Below, piece by piece: positions 23,036 to 35,171 of a stretch of DNA of 64,000 nt; the stretch's first letter is position 1, and each line of letters begins with the position of its first letter. A program made the translations under genes and the position numbers. The notes below the pieces were generated by a model. The model saw only the letters and a list, made by a program, of their open reading frames with translations. It searched no databases and was not told the DNA's origin. Source of the DNA: Takakia lepidozioides (Eukaryota; Streptophyta; Takakiopsida; Takakiales; Takakiaceae); assembly GCA_030704615.1 (NCBI GenBank), contig CM060731.1:22382001-22446000 (forward strand), written 5' to 3'.

Positions 23036-23640
23036 CTACGCGGTTGCCGGTGGGGGGCCTCGGGACCGCTCGGCTCCCAGTCCCTATCGTTTTTTTTTTT
23101 TCCCTTTTTATTTGTACCCCTGCGGCTACCGTTGTGGCGGTCGTCGGTTGGGGGCTCGGGACCGCGAGACTTTCTTAAAATTTGTTTACCCATTCAGCGG
23201 TCCTCTTTTTTTGGTTTTTTTTTAATTAAAGAAACCCAGGAGGCGACTGTTGTGGCGGTCGCTGATTGGGGGCTCGGAACCGCGAGATTGGCGGTCCGCA
23301 CCTTTTTTCTCTTTAATGTTTCCACTTGGTTTTTTACCCATGAGGCGACCGCTTTGGCGGTCAGCGATTGGGGGCTCGGGACCGCCAGACTGGCGGTCCC
23401 CACCTTTTCCTTTTGTTTCCTTTTGTTTTTTTTTACCCATGAGGCAACCGCTGCGGCGGTCGCCGTTTTGGGGCTCGCTCCTGGCCGTGTGTGTGTGTGT
23501 TGGGGGGCTGCCAGGCGACCGCTATAGTGGCGGTTGCCACCATCGCCACGTCACCCAACACACAGGCGACTGCCGCTGTGGCGGTCGCCGGACGTCATGT
23601 GCCCCATAGGCGACCGCCATTGTGGCGGTCGCCCGTCTTG
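23036..23640 (+). promoter_or_regulatory. GC-rich GCGGTCGCC block 3 upstream of RING gene
   Basis: Several spaced sub-blocks of roughly 110 bases contain GGCGACCG...GGCGGTCG, GGGGCTCGGGACCG and a T-rich stretch ending in ACCCAT. The last part is GTGGCGGTCGCCCGTC. The sequence after it (CCCCTCTTCACTTTCACTCC) resembles the leader after block 1 (CTCACTTTCACTCTTCCCC). The RING gene copy starts about 400 bases downstream. The likely role is promoter or transposon end. Confidence 0.5.
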
Positions 23641-24036
23641 CCTAAAGGAGGGTAGGCCCCTCTTCACTTTCACTCCAAGCTCAGCTTTGTTGTCCTCGGA
23701 TGCGTGGCATTCGTGGAAGAGAGTTCGCTAGGAGGGGCCCATGGAAAGGGGTCATGAAGTTTTGCCTTTTCTTCCATGGAAACCGCTGGTAAACCTTTGA
23801 ACCCTTTTCACTGGATTTAAACTATTTTTCAAATGTTGTGTCGTGTAGTTGAAGAGATGCAAGTAGTGAAAAGGGGAGACAAATGGGTCAAGCCTCCCGA
23901 GTGTCGACATAGCTACCACATATGTAAATATATTTTGTAAGTATGATCATGGTGGTGGTAGTCACAAATGATCACTACAGAGTATTGTTTTGGTTCTGTG
24001 CAGGGCAATATTGAAGGGTTGTGAATACAAGCACGC

Positions 24037-26379
24037 ATGACATTCCCCTCAAAATGGCTGAAAGAAGCGAAGATGGGCGTCCTGTACCCCAACATATTGG
24101 ACCTGAGCACTGAGCAGGCAAGCAACAAATCTTATCGCAAAGGTGTAAGGCAACAATTGAACAGCGAAATTTCACAAAATTGGGATGTTCTGGCCGAAGA
24201 GGGTTGGGAGGACTTTCCTTTGAATTGTAAGTGGACATGGTTTCGATGCACAAAATACGTGAAAATGCATCATATAAACCGTTTGTGGCCTTTGGAAAGA
24301 CATGCTGTGCAAACGAGGCAAAATTGTTTGGAATTCGCTTCCTGCATGGACGAATATTTTTGGCATAGGGCACGTGAGGTGAGCCTTAAATTGTGGGGCG
24401 AGGAGTTGTACAAAAAGCAAATTAACTACACCTTAGCAGCTATGGTGTATGTAGAGCTTGTTTTGTACAGAGTTGTGGATTGACAAACCGCCACAAAGAG
24501 GAAGAAGCCAAAAGTATGGCCTGGTAGTGACATTCTCGACACTTTTGTGCAACAGCTTCAACCCACGGAGCAAGTGCAAGGTAAGTCTGCATTGTTGGAG
24601 CATGAGGCTTCAACGCTCGAATCAATGCAACCAAGTCTCATGAAAGAATTGGCCACACGAGACCGTCGAATCAAAGAATTGGAGGAGCTCGTTGAAAAGC
24701 AGAGGAAACAAATACTGGACTTGCAAATGAAAGTGGAATCAACTTGTCATTCCGTCGATGTTCATAATTGTACCGCACCAGTCATCCATAGAACTGCCAA
24801 CTATAAGCAATTCATACTGAAGGGAGCTAAGGGGTAAGAGAAATGGTCATGGCAGATTCTGAAGCCGGGCCGATACCCGGGTATATGGAATAAATTGTGC
24901 CAAAGGAGCAACAAATTGTGAATGAAAGAAGTCGGAAAGGGAAAGAGGTCATGTTTGAATCTGGAGAATGTTCGAGGACAACCGTTCACATTGATTATTT
25001 TGGTGAATTGTATGAGGTGGTAAGGAGCAGGATACTGCTAGGGCGGTTGCCTCCCGTTTGGCGCACGATATGGACATTCTGAGGTATGTACCAGGGGTTG
25101 GGCACTGGGAAAATTGGGTGTGGTTTGGAAATTTTTTGGCATCACGAGTAAGAGAAACGGAGTGGGCGTTGTCTCAACTGCAAGAGATTGCAGGTATGCC
25201 AGGCGGCCTTTATCGGAACAACATTACTGCTAACTTGGAGAGTTATAACAATTATATTCGCAATAAGGAGAACTTGCAGTTCACTGGGTTCAGCCTCTGG
25301 GCTGATGTAGAAGAAATGTTTAACCGTTGTTCGCACACAATTTCTAATACCAACATGAGCATTAACTAGGAACTGGAGATTGAGGAAGAGTGGGATACGA
25401 GGCCACGAAAATCAGCCCATGTGAAACTCAATGATCGTACGGACCACAAAACCCTGTGCCTTCATTCATCACAGATGGATCAGTATGCACGATTTGTGAA
25501 AACCCCTTTGGACCACAGGGAGCACACATGCTTGAGTCTTGTGGGCATTTCTTCCACAACACATGTCTTATAACAGCTGCCCTTACTCGGAGTGCATGCC
25601 CAGAGTGCCATACGCCAATCCATCATCGATACTATGAATTGTATGGCTTGGAGGAGATCATGCCAATAGGGTATGAATACAACAGACACAACTTGCCAAT
25701 GGACCAAGAGCCTTTCTCGTTTCTCAATTTGCGGCATTGGGGTGAAGTCATGTTGTGGAATCCATATACAAGGATGCATGACCTACTTGCAGAGGATACA
25801 AGCAGAGAGTTCAACATGGATACATTCTGGGTCACATCAAACTGGGAAATCACAAAACGTGCGCGATGCATACCCAATGTTGAAGAAAGAGAGTTGTCTT
25901 GCCGGCATTTTGGAGGACATTGGAGTGAAAGAAAAGGTAGGTTCTTCCGAATGCCAGAGTCTCCTGTGACAGGGATGAATATGGAGAAATACGACAAACA
26001 ACCACTTGGGAGGATGTCATTTCAACTCACAATGAAAAGAGCATCCACAGAATATATACACCTCCTCGACGCATACAATGTCGATAGTACAGATGAAGAG
26101 GAGGAGGATGCAAAAGCGAGAGAGATGATGGATGAATATAAATCAACAATCAATTCAATGTTGAAGAACTGGAACATATTAGTGGATGCCCAGTTGCGTG
26201 GTCTCCTTATTGGCATTTGGCGGATGGCCCAACAATAATAACAGAATTGAATACAGCTTTTGGTTTCAACAACAATGTTGCTTGCAACTTACCTTCATCA
26301 GCACGGCGCCAAAATCAACGTGCCGAAGAAATTACAGAAGCACATTCATTTGTGACACAACGATTGATGGGAAGGGTGT
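24037..26379 (+). pseudogene. RING-H2 family protein, plus copy (RING part open)
   Basis: The order is an N-terminal domain (NWDVLAEEGWEDFP, YVKMHHINRLWPLERHAVQ, INYTLAAMVYVELVLYR), a TGA at 24481, a coiled coil (ATRDRRIKELEELVEKQRKQ), and a linker with MDILRYVPGVGHWENWVWFG. A RING-H2 finger then starts near 25486 (SVCTICENPFG...ESCGHFFHNTC...CPECHTPIHHRYY). The conserved block YELYGLEEIMPIGYEYNRHN and WVTSNWEITKRARCI follow, with an acidic C-terminus. The RING part is open for 260 codons (25456-26238). Stops and frameshifts near 24835, 25081, 25367 and 25440 break the rest unless spliced out. The family is not one I can name. E3 ligase activity is inferred from the RING only. Confidence 0.75.
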
Positions 26380-26399
26380 AATATGCTAAACATTTGCTA

Positions 26400-26879
26400 A
26401 GACTGGGACCCCCCCCCCCCCCCCACATACTCGATCAATGACAAGACTTACAGGCCGCACCATGAACCTCAGTATCAACATGCCATCTACACCAGTAATT
26501 GGTGTACATCCATCAAAAGATGGTACGAGTGGAACCCGTATGCAGATATAGGATAAGTAGCTGCCAAGTTAAACTTCCATGAATTTCTTTGATCTTCATG
26601 AAGTGCAACCGCCACTTTTGCAACAATTGTGTATATGAAATTTGGGAATTTTGTCACTTGTCAATTGTCAAATTTCAGTGGAATCATGAATGCAATGAAA
26701 AAACATATGTTTCACATCATGTATGAATCATTTCATGGCCACAAGAAACTTGAAAATCATCTCAATGCGCAATTTAAAATGTCATAGTGCTTTTATAACC
26801 ACGCGAGAAAATTGGGTACAATCTAAAATTGTAACTCCATGAACCATCATGCTATAGCATACGACGCTTGTAAAATTGC
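26400..26879. other. spacer between convergent genes
   Basis: A C-homopolymer near 26410 is followed by AT-rich sequence. No gene is visible. Confidence 0.5.
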
Positions 26880-28332
26880 CTACAACATGTCCTTCCTATA
26901 GCAATCGGGAGGCTCCATCCAATTGAATGGTGGTGATATAAAACGTCGCGTTATGGCGCCCAACGTCGGTCGAGTCTCCTGAACAACATCGCATAGCTGC
27001 TCTAGAGCGAGAGCAAAACACTCTGCCATGAATTTATTCTCAAACGCACTCCCATCGTAATGACTGCCACCATTGATTTTGTGTGCTATCTTACCAACAA
27101 CAAATGTTTCGGAAGCCATGCTGTGGGTGGGCCTTCGCGGTGTGCCATCCACCAAATTGTTTGTTGCCACGTGGACCAAAGCAATCTCTGGCGCCACCCA
27201 CCAACGCCGATGCAATTCCTCCTTCATTTTGCTGGTAGTAACAAAAAGATATGGAGATATCTTCGCTGCCTCCGTGGAGGTTGCCATTCCCCAATCACAC
27301 ACCCCGATGTACTATCCGGGAAATGCAACAAAATATTACTCGGTGAAAGGTCATTGTGCATGACGTGGTTCTTATGAACACTATCTATAATGCTCAGCAG
27401 TGCCCAAGCCAATTTACTCTGGTGGCGGCGGTAACAAACCAAACGGTTCACCTGCTCCTGTTCTTGCTCGGTCCAATGCTTTGCCAACACCTCCCTGTTA
27501 TCCACCCGGCTCCCAAATAGTTCGTCACTCTTCCAAACATCACGTAGGGAACCCCCATTCCACCACAATGTGTAACCCTCCAAGTCTCTTGGATGAACAC
27601 ATATATATTTTATAATCCCATAATGTGCGAATCGCACAGCCATGGCCTCTTCAAAATGTTGCCTCCTAGCAAGATGAGGATCTTTCTCCTTAGGTGTTTT
27701 CCCCGCCAATTGCCAATTAGCATTAATTCGGATATCACCCTCAATTCGTACCTTGCCCCCTCCCATGGTGCATCCAACTGCTCCACCACTGCGTTTGAAC
27801 TGAGGTACAACAATGCCGCTCCCTCTCCAGGAATGCTGTCGGGCTGCCTCCGTGTCAATGACTTGGTGTGGTGTTTTCCGTGGGCCTTCGCTGAATCCGC
27901 CCACCAGCCAACTCGCACAAACAAGTCCTTCTCCCAAGCCGGCACCGGACCGCTTGTCGTTTGTTTCACCATTGAACCAATAAACTGCTTGAGATTCCAT
28001 GTGATGTCGTCCGCTCGATGTTCCACCCACTGGTCGAACTTGTGCTTCTCCCTCTCATCTGTCCACTTCTCCCCGGCCAAAGCTTCCCGGATTTTTTGCT
28101 CCATCCGCAGTTTAAACTTGTAGATTCCATCGTGTCCATGCCGGACATACGCACTTTGCAAGTACATCATGTTCTTCTCCATAAAATATGCTAGCACCAA
28201 CTCCTTGACAACATCCCCGGCGGCTTTGCTGGGGTAATGGTCTCTGTTGATAGTGCTATCACACTTCGATCCATGTTTCCTCTTTTTCCTTGATGAACTT
28301 CCCGTCCTAGTGCTAGACCCTGTTCCAAACAT
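26880..28332 (-). pseudogene. divergent protein-kinase-like gene, broken
   Basis: The N-terminal 240 codons (28332-27610) start with a Ser/Lys-rich head (GSSTRTGSSSRKKRKHGSKC) and a helical region. After a frameshift near 27750, the kinase-like half appears. It has a catalytic loop HNDLSPSNILLHF, where plants usually have HRDLKPxN. After another shift near 27300 come CDWGMA in the place of DFG and WWVAPEI in the place of the APE motif. The end is at 26880. The altered HRD and DFG motifs mark a divergent kinase or pseudokinase. It converges on the plus-strand RING gene 500 bases away, which might reflect one mobile or co-duplicated unit. Confidence 0.7.
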
Positions 28333-30927
28333 TGCTTGGTATGTTATGGCAAGAAATTGAAATTAGATCTTGGAACAAACTGCACAAAAATAGATTGTTA
28401 TTCCCGACACCCCCCCTCAACCGGCCTAAACCCTTCCCCCTCCCGATATAGCAAATCGGTTTGTGCAAAAGGTCACACACCGGATGTGACTCCAAACCAA
28501 CTCTCGTCAGTTCAAGGATAAAAAACTCGAAAATCTCCCCCCTAAAATGCCAAGCACTCTTGCCTAAACCAATTCTCTCGTCAGTTTAGGGGAAAAAAGA
28601 TCGAAAACCTCTCCCCTCAAACTTGCCACCTCCTTAAGCTCGCTGGCAATTGTGCCATGTTGTCTAAGGACGTGACAATGTTTTACCCATGTCTTTGTGT
28701 GACCCAAATCCCGTCAGTGTTGCTGACGCCGACGTGACGTGACGTGACGTCGGCCTGCAACCGTGGTTGGCCCAAGTGTCCCTGCAAGTCTCATCTAAGT
28801 CCAAGCGCAATCCCTTATGTATCCACAAACCCTACAATTTGGGAGATTTGGGGTAGCCTGTGCCATTGGCCCATATGTGAAGAATTGAAATCTAAGCCCA
28901 AGTGCAATCTCCTATGTATCCAACTGCGTCTCCTATCATTTCAATTCATTGCTCCAATCATTGTCCAACGACCAAAAGTACTTGAAATTTATTTAGCCAT
29001 ATCTCATCATTTTTTTTTTCTACAGAGCCTACGACCAGATTTGAACCGGAGATCTTTCCCTTTATATCTGATCTCCTGTCAAGGCTCCAACCATTGTCCG
29101 AGGAATGGCCACTTTGCTAATTTTGCAATCTCCCCTGTTGACTCTTTATATATTGATATATCCACTTTGCTATTTTTCGCGAATTTCCAACGACCAAAGT
29201 ACTTGAAATTCCAAATCTCCCACCTGAAGGGCCAATCACTAATCCAGGAAAGCCCATTTTGCTATTTTTCATGAATTTCCAGCGACCCAAAGTACTTGAA
29301 ATTCGATATCTCCCACACCGTGGGTCCAAAAATCATGAGACCAAGCCGGTGCACCCCTCCTCATCGAGGGCTTTCCAACGGCACCAAGCACCGGGGCTGG
29401 GCCCGCGGTTTGGGAGATCTCAACAACGCTACAAACAAAAAAAACAAAAAAAAACAAAACAAACGTCTTGCTTCATATATTGATTGTAAAACCCTTTGTT
29501 TCCTAACACCCTCTTTATAATTTTATTTTGCAATAGTTAATTAGACCTTATTTTAATTATTTTTAAATAATTAAATTTTTTCAAAGCATGTACACAAACA
29601 AGTACATTCCATACATAAGTCAAATGTCGGACCCAAGAAAAGTTTAATTTTCATCAGCCACGAACTCATTCAAAGCCGCAACATCACTTGGATCTAAAGA
29701 GTACAAGTTCTAAGATGGTTCAGAGGTCATAGTCACTGTTGAGATTATGGTCTCAACATCAATCCACTGTGTATCACTGGAATCATATTTGAACTTCAGG
29801 TGACTTCTACCTAATTTCATCATGATGGATTAGAGCTGGATGAAATATGAGAAACTTCACAAAAATGGATACATTATACTATAGATAAAACCCTTTATTA
29901 ATTTAAAAAAAATAAAACTCTAGATTTTTTGTGACTTTGTTTAAAAAACAATTGGGTGAAAGGATATTGCCCTACCATATTTTTCAAGTGAATTGTTTCT
30001 AAAATTTACCTCAAAAAAATAAACTACACCCTGTATTTGTTCTCACGTGGTTTAGAAGTGACCTCCCCAGGCTTCCTATCTGCCCCTTCCCAATTCAATT
30101 TTGTTCTGTGTGAGGTTTCTTATGGTTGCAGCTATGAGGCCTTTTGTCTCTGCTATCTTTGAGGGTTTCAACCGCGGTAGTTCATCCCGTGGTAACCGCC
30201 TTACCAGAGACAATCGGAGATATTGGTCCACCGTTACAACGGTCCGAGTGTGCTTGGAAATTATGCCCCCCCCCAAATTTTTAACTTTTCCTCCAATCGA
30301 CCATTCGAGGTCTGGTGTGAGGATGCGACCAGTATCGTTGAGGGTCAATCAGTTCTTCAGCTTGATATCGATATAATCAAAGATCACTCAAAGCTGTTTT
30401 CTGGTAGGGCATATTGCTACACTTTCCTGGAAGAGTTAGACATCGCCATTGGGCTCGAAAATGGACTATCAAGCATTTTGGTACGGATGGTGGGCTCACC
30501 CACAACTTCTATCTCCCATTTGGTCAGGGGTTCTTTTCTATAATGTTCAATTCACCAGATTACACGGTCAGGGCACTGAAGTTCAACACCCACCGCTCCA
30601 AGTATCCGCGTGCAAATATTTCCATGTAGGTCTGCAAATTGGGATCAATATTGATGAAATAATCCTGGGGTAACCTACATACCTACATACCTACATGGGT
30701 GGGGAAAAAGTCACTTTGGAAGCGCTACAAGAGAGGTTGATTTGTAAGTGTCACGGAGGTTGGCCGAGCTTGAGTACGGAGGTTGGCCGAGCTTGAATAC
30801 AGGGTGAGTGCAGAGCGGTTGGGCCCATGACTGACCAACATAGGTGGTTGAGTGGATTATCTGTAACAGGGTTGGAGCAGGGCTGGAACGAATCAGAGAA
30901 AGGGTTAGGGTGGCATAATGAATTACA
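28333..30927. other. repeat-rich intergenic region
   Basis: It contains the palindrome CCGACGTGACG...CGTCGG at 28729-28753. TCCAACGACCAAAGTACTTG and close variants occur near 28963, 29187 and 29277. A possible reverse box B (TTGAACC) lies near 29041. A 24-base direct repeat (ACGGAGGTTGGCCGAGCTTG) lies near 30757 and 30778. Frames at 30090-30670 show no known domain. Confidence 0.45.
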
Positions 30928-31035
30928 GAGGGCAGCTAAGTCATGAGCCCAGCCCCATGAGCCGTCTGGGCTCACGGTTTATGCAGTAAGCGTGAGTCCA
31001 GGCTCACGCTTGGTAACCGTAAGCCTAGGGTTTGT
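30928..31035. mobile_element. end fragment related to the 1.55-kb MULE-type element
   Basis: GAGGGCAGCTAAGTCATGAG followed by CCCCATGAGCC closely matches the right terminus of the element at 21534. GCGTGAGTCCAGGCTCACGC follows. No matching opposite end was found, so this is a truncated or very short copy. Confidence 0.55.
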
Positions 31036-31040
31036 AGTTT

Positions 31041-31938
31041 AGTAGAAACATGTCATATTCCCGAGGACATGGCAAGGGGGGCATTCGGAAAGATCAATAC
31101 GAGCAGAAACTGCACACCTCAATATGAAAAACGTGGAGTACAATTATGAAAGGAATTGCAGCATAAAACATGCATATGGCATGAAATGAAATAACATGTA
31201 TTGCTTGATTGGCATTGGACCGACCCAAGAATGTGAGGTTCAAATGAGACATTAAGTGAAATAGACATATGTTGTAATGTAGCTTCATTTTTACTCAACA
31301 TCCATGCAAAGTAACAATGCAGACAAACACTTGGGAAGTATCTCCCAAACAGTCCGTAGGGTACTACTCAATCTGTTTCAGGCCTGTCACGTTGCAGAAA
31401 AGTATGTACTTTGCTAAAAGATAGCGTGGCCTCCTATGTGATTTATTTATTTATTTTGGGTTCGATATGCGAATGTCATGATCGTTGACAAACATGACAT
31501 TTCCCCATGCCCACTGCACGTCTAGATTGCTCCACATGCTTATCCAATGGACATCATTTTGCTATGGACAACCATAAACTACTATAGAAAAAACAACATC
31601 ATACTATCATAGAAGATAGGGAAAATGTCATGATGGTGACATTAGCCTCCATCTCGAACCTACTAAGAGTTTCCTTAAAGGTTTTTTTTTTTTTTTTTTT
31701 TTCCCTTTGTATTTTCAGGGACCTTATCTGGCCAAATGTTATGTCAACAGCGCTTAGGCGTGAGATAAGATCCCTAGGGCAGGGTGTTATCTTTTCTTTA
31801 TTATTCCATTTCATTTATTTTAGTTCTAGAGATCTCAGCCATCCACCGCAGCAAAGAACAAAGAACCCCTTCGTCTTTCCATGGCGGAAGCACTTTGGCT
31901 TTCTAGGTAGGAATCAAAACCCTAATCGCAACCCTAAT
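31041..31938. other. no recognisable gene
   Basis: Only short frames and a poly-T run near 31681 are seen. Confidence 0.4.
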
Positions 31939-32505
31939 CTATCCATACAAGCTCGAAAGAAACATCACGTATGCGGTATGATGGATACGCTCTACTTGCA
32001 TTAATGGTGATGGCATCCGGTGGAGCACCATATTTCCAATCAAAAACTCTAGGAACAGTTTTTTCTTGCTTATGCTTGTGGGATCCACAATTTTCAGTAG
32101 GGCCAATGTTGGTAGTGGGGGCTTTGTTGAGAAGAATACCAGTTCAGCAATGCTGCAGATGATGGGGGCTTTCGGAGCTGCATCCACGGCCTTTTTCCCT
32201 TTAGCAGGGGCTCCTTCGGCATCGCCAGCAGCCTTTGGGGGTGCGTCAGGAGGTTTTTCTGGGGGTTTTTCTAGGGCTTTTCCAGTGGCATCAGGCGAAG
32301 AGGGAGCACCTTCGACAGCAGCAGGCTGGGGAGGTGGGATAGGGGGAGGCTCGGGCTCATCGTTCCACCAAAAAGGAAGCCCATTGACTTCTGACAAAAT
32401 GATGGAATACTTGTGGGCTACCCACTTGCAACCCACAAGCACCTGCAGAGTGAAGTGTAGTTTCCCTTCCCATTCCATAACAATCTCATCATCGTCATCT
32501 GCCAT
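31939..32505 (-). CDS. hypothetical acidic/proline-rich protein
   Basis: A 188-codon frame starts MADDDDEIVMEWEGKLHFTL and continues QVLVGCKWVAHKYSIILSEV, giving a folded-looking first 50 residues. A Pro/Ala/Lys linker follows (EPPPIPPPQPAA, EKPPEKPPDAPPKAAGDAEG). A possible splice donor (CTGGTATTC) lies near 32130, so the natural protein may end differently. It is divergent from the ATL gene, with 836 bases between starts. I do not recognise the family. Codon use looks ordinary and no stop interrupts it, so it may be real. Confidence 0.45.
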   Translation of the reverse strand: MADDDDEIVMEWEGKLHFTLQVLVGCKWVAHKYSIILSEVNGLPFWWNDEPEPPPIPPPQPAAVEGAPSSPDATGKALEKPPEKPPDAPPKAAGDAEGAPAKGKKAVDAAPKAPIICSIAELVFFSTKPPLPTLALLKIVDPTSISKKKLFLEFLIGNMVLHRMPSPLMQVERIHHTAYVMFLSSLYG

Positions 32506-33341
32506 TTCTTACTTGTCTATGTTTCTAGCAACACACAAAAGTGAAGCATGATGTGAGGCTTACCTTGCCAGCGACCGTCTCTCACTAGCTTTCCTGCAAC
32601 CACAAGAAAATGTTGAAAATTAGTATGCTCTCTGATCACTCTACACTCGTCCACCACTTGTCTGGATCCAACCCGCCCGCTTCTCAGAATTCACCTGCAT
32701 CAACACTGATCATCGGACCATGTTGTTGTGAACGATTTTGTGCGTGTCCATTGCTCGCTTCCCCATCACTGCATTTCGGAACTGTGAACAGTCGCAACTC
32801 TTCACTGCAGATCGGAAGACAATACGAAAAATTTACAAAGCATTTTCTTATACTTTAATTTCCTGGATAAATTCATCCACGACAGCACACGACAAAATAC
32901 ACGTGGGAAGATTGCCGGTGAACTTGCGGGTCGGGCGGCAGGAAGGGTCTACGGGCCCTTCCTCATGCCTTGCTGGACTTGAAATCCCAGAAGCTCCAGT
33001 GAGCTGGAGGGCGTGAGTGTTGAGGAGGATGGAGCTCAGATTCTTCAGTGGTCTAGTACGCTTTCACAGATGCCCAGCTCCAGAGAAATCGTTTGAAAAG
33101 TTTGAGAGATCTGGAGAGAAGGTGAAGTGCAGGAAGAGAAAAAAGAAAAGAGAAGAGGGAAGTAGTTTTTACTGCTTTGAGAGAGGCTGGGGAGAGAGTT
33201 GGAACAGTGAGGGAGGAAAGAGAGCGATGGATGGAGTAATCCCTTCAGCTGCTCCGGGGATGCATCAAGGTCGTTGACTGGAGGTGGGTCATAAGGCAGC
33301 ATGAGAGGGACAGATTAGTTCAGCAACCGAACTTAGCTACC

Positions 33342-34891
33342 ATGTACATCATAATTATGGGCATTTTTGGTGCAGTATTCTGTGTGGGTTTCTTCTCGGT
33401 TTATCTGCTCCGATGCGTTACAGCAGATGAGTCAAATCCAAGTCAGCAAACGCCTGCTGTGTCGGAGGGGCTCGAGAAAGCACTCATTGATGCACTTCCT
33501 GTGGTGAGCTATTCGCTGGAAGAGGATTTGAAGGAGGGGAAGGAGGATGTAGAATGCTCAGTTTGCTTGTTTGATTTTGCGGAAGGTGATAGCTTGCGTT
33601 TGCTACCAAAATGCAGCCATGTTTTCCATATGGAGTGCATTGACGGGTGGTTTCTCTCTCACTCTACCTGCCCTTTGTGTCGCGCGAGTCTTATTCCCAC
33701 TGGCGGATCTGAACGAATTGGGGATATGTCCAGAAGGATACTTGGTGCTCAGGCAGAAGCTCTCACCTCACCGCGGCATGAGGTGATTTTGGAAATTGAC
33801 GACAGTTCAAAGGGAGCCCCCCTTCCCCAACCTAGGTCCACTCTGCCAGCGGACAAAGAAAGCTTGTCGATGCGGCCAGCAAACTCTTCCATCGCTCAAG
33901 GTAATGTACTCATCTTGTTGTTCCGTTGCTTATGCAAACACCTCCTCTGCATGATGGCTCTGTGCCAAATTAATGTTTCTGAATTTCAGTTCTTCATTTC
34001 TTCTTTCGTCATCTTGGCCGGAATAGGCAGGAACTCTTGCGTTCCTCATCTGCATACTTGTCTCATCCGATGCAATTTTATCCATATGGAGAACAATAAT
34101 CTGCTGTGGGGCTGTCAAAGCGCTCTTTGCTTAATTTGCAGCAGCTCACTTTGTTGTTGGCACGAGGAAATGACAAGTATTCTACAGAATGGTTATGCTT
34201 TACTTTACTTTCTTGGCCTCTCTGCGTCTTGTACCTTGTGATAAGGTCTCTCTTCTGCTGACTAAAATGGGCGCCCGGTTCGAAACAGAATGCAAACGAG
34301 ACAATTGTTCCTTTCCCCACATTAGACCTGTTTCAGGGCCTTCCCCATGATCAAGTTGTGTTCTGCTGATCCCTTTGGAGGCTTGGCCACCCTGATTTGT
34401 AATTTGTAGTTATTTCTGCCAGTCTCACTAACTTGGATTTGTATCCGAATTATCCAGAAAGTATCAACGGAACATGGATTTCACGTCCAAGTGAACAAGA
34501 CAGTACAATTCTGGCCCTGTCGCAGAACTCTGAGTCTTTCAGAAATGCTGCAGTTGAGATGTGGGAGAAGCTCACAGCCACTTCAGAAAGATATTCATCG
34601 GCAGTGTCAGGCCTGGGTAAAGGTTCGAGCTCCTACAAAAGAAGAACACCGAGTATGAAATTGACAACTTCACCTATTCAAAGATCCAGTTCGGTTGGTG
34701 CATTAGGCAAATACATTAAGGTTGGATACAACAGCGAAATCTTTCCTTACGGATCTCAAGGGATTGGTGCTGGTGGTGGAGGAGTAGGTATTGGTTCATT
34801 GCATCGCACTGGAAGCTACTCTGGGGTTGAGTTATTTAGAGTGGAGCTGATGGGGCCCCCATTCGCAATACTGGCCTGTGTGCCACCATAA
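33342..34891 (+). CDS. ATL-type RING-H2 E3 ubiquitin ligase (two exons)
   Basis: Exon 1 (33342-33900) encodes an N-terminal membrane helix (IIIMGIFGAVFCVGFFSVYL), a GLD-like segment (GLEKALIDALPVVSY) and a canonical RING-H2 finger. The finger starts CSVCLFDFAEGDSLRLLPKC, then SHVFHMEC, and ends WFLSHSTCPLCRASL. These are the marks of the ATL family, membrane-anchored E3 ligases often involved in stress and defence. A donor AAG/GTAATG at 33900/33901 and an acceptor TTTGTAG ending at 34409 keep the frame into exon 2 (34410-34891). Exon 2 is Ser/Gly-rich (SSSVGALGKYIKV, GIGAGGGGVGIGSLHRTGSY). The start ATG has a good context (ACCATG). Without splicing, translation would stop at 34241. The splice model is my inference. 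Confidence 0.8.
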
Positions 34892-35171
34892 ATCTAAAGT
34901 AAGCCAAAGTTTCCTAGTGTCTCATCTGACGTAAACAGAGAAAGAGAGAGTGATAAGAGTTGGTGTAACAGGAGTACATTCAAATTCATCACATCTGCTT
35001 ACACTCTGGTGGCATCAAACAGAAGGGGTGATAGACAGTTTATGGCAACAATGTAGGTGTCCAAAGGGACAATTGTTGCAGAACAGCTCTTCTAGGACAT
35101 GGGAGGAGCATCAGTGTCTGCAACAGAAGTCTCAAAATGCAAATGTGCGATATATTCTCAAAGTTTAATGT

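Noticed and set aside
29037-29100. Reverse-strand tRNA or SINE
   Set aside because: A box-B-like GGTTCAAATC is present, but no convincing box A or tail was found.
33017-33277. 86-codon frame upstream of the ATL gene
   Set aside because: A Lys/Arg/Glu-rich frame in what is probably the 5' leader. It may be an upstream ORF but has no support as a protein.
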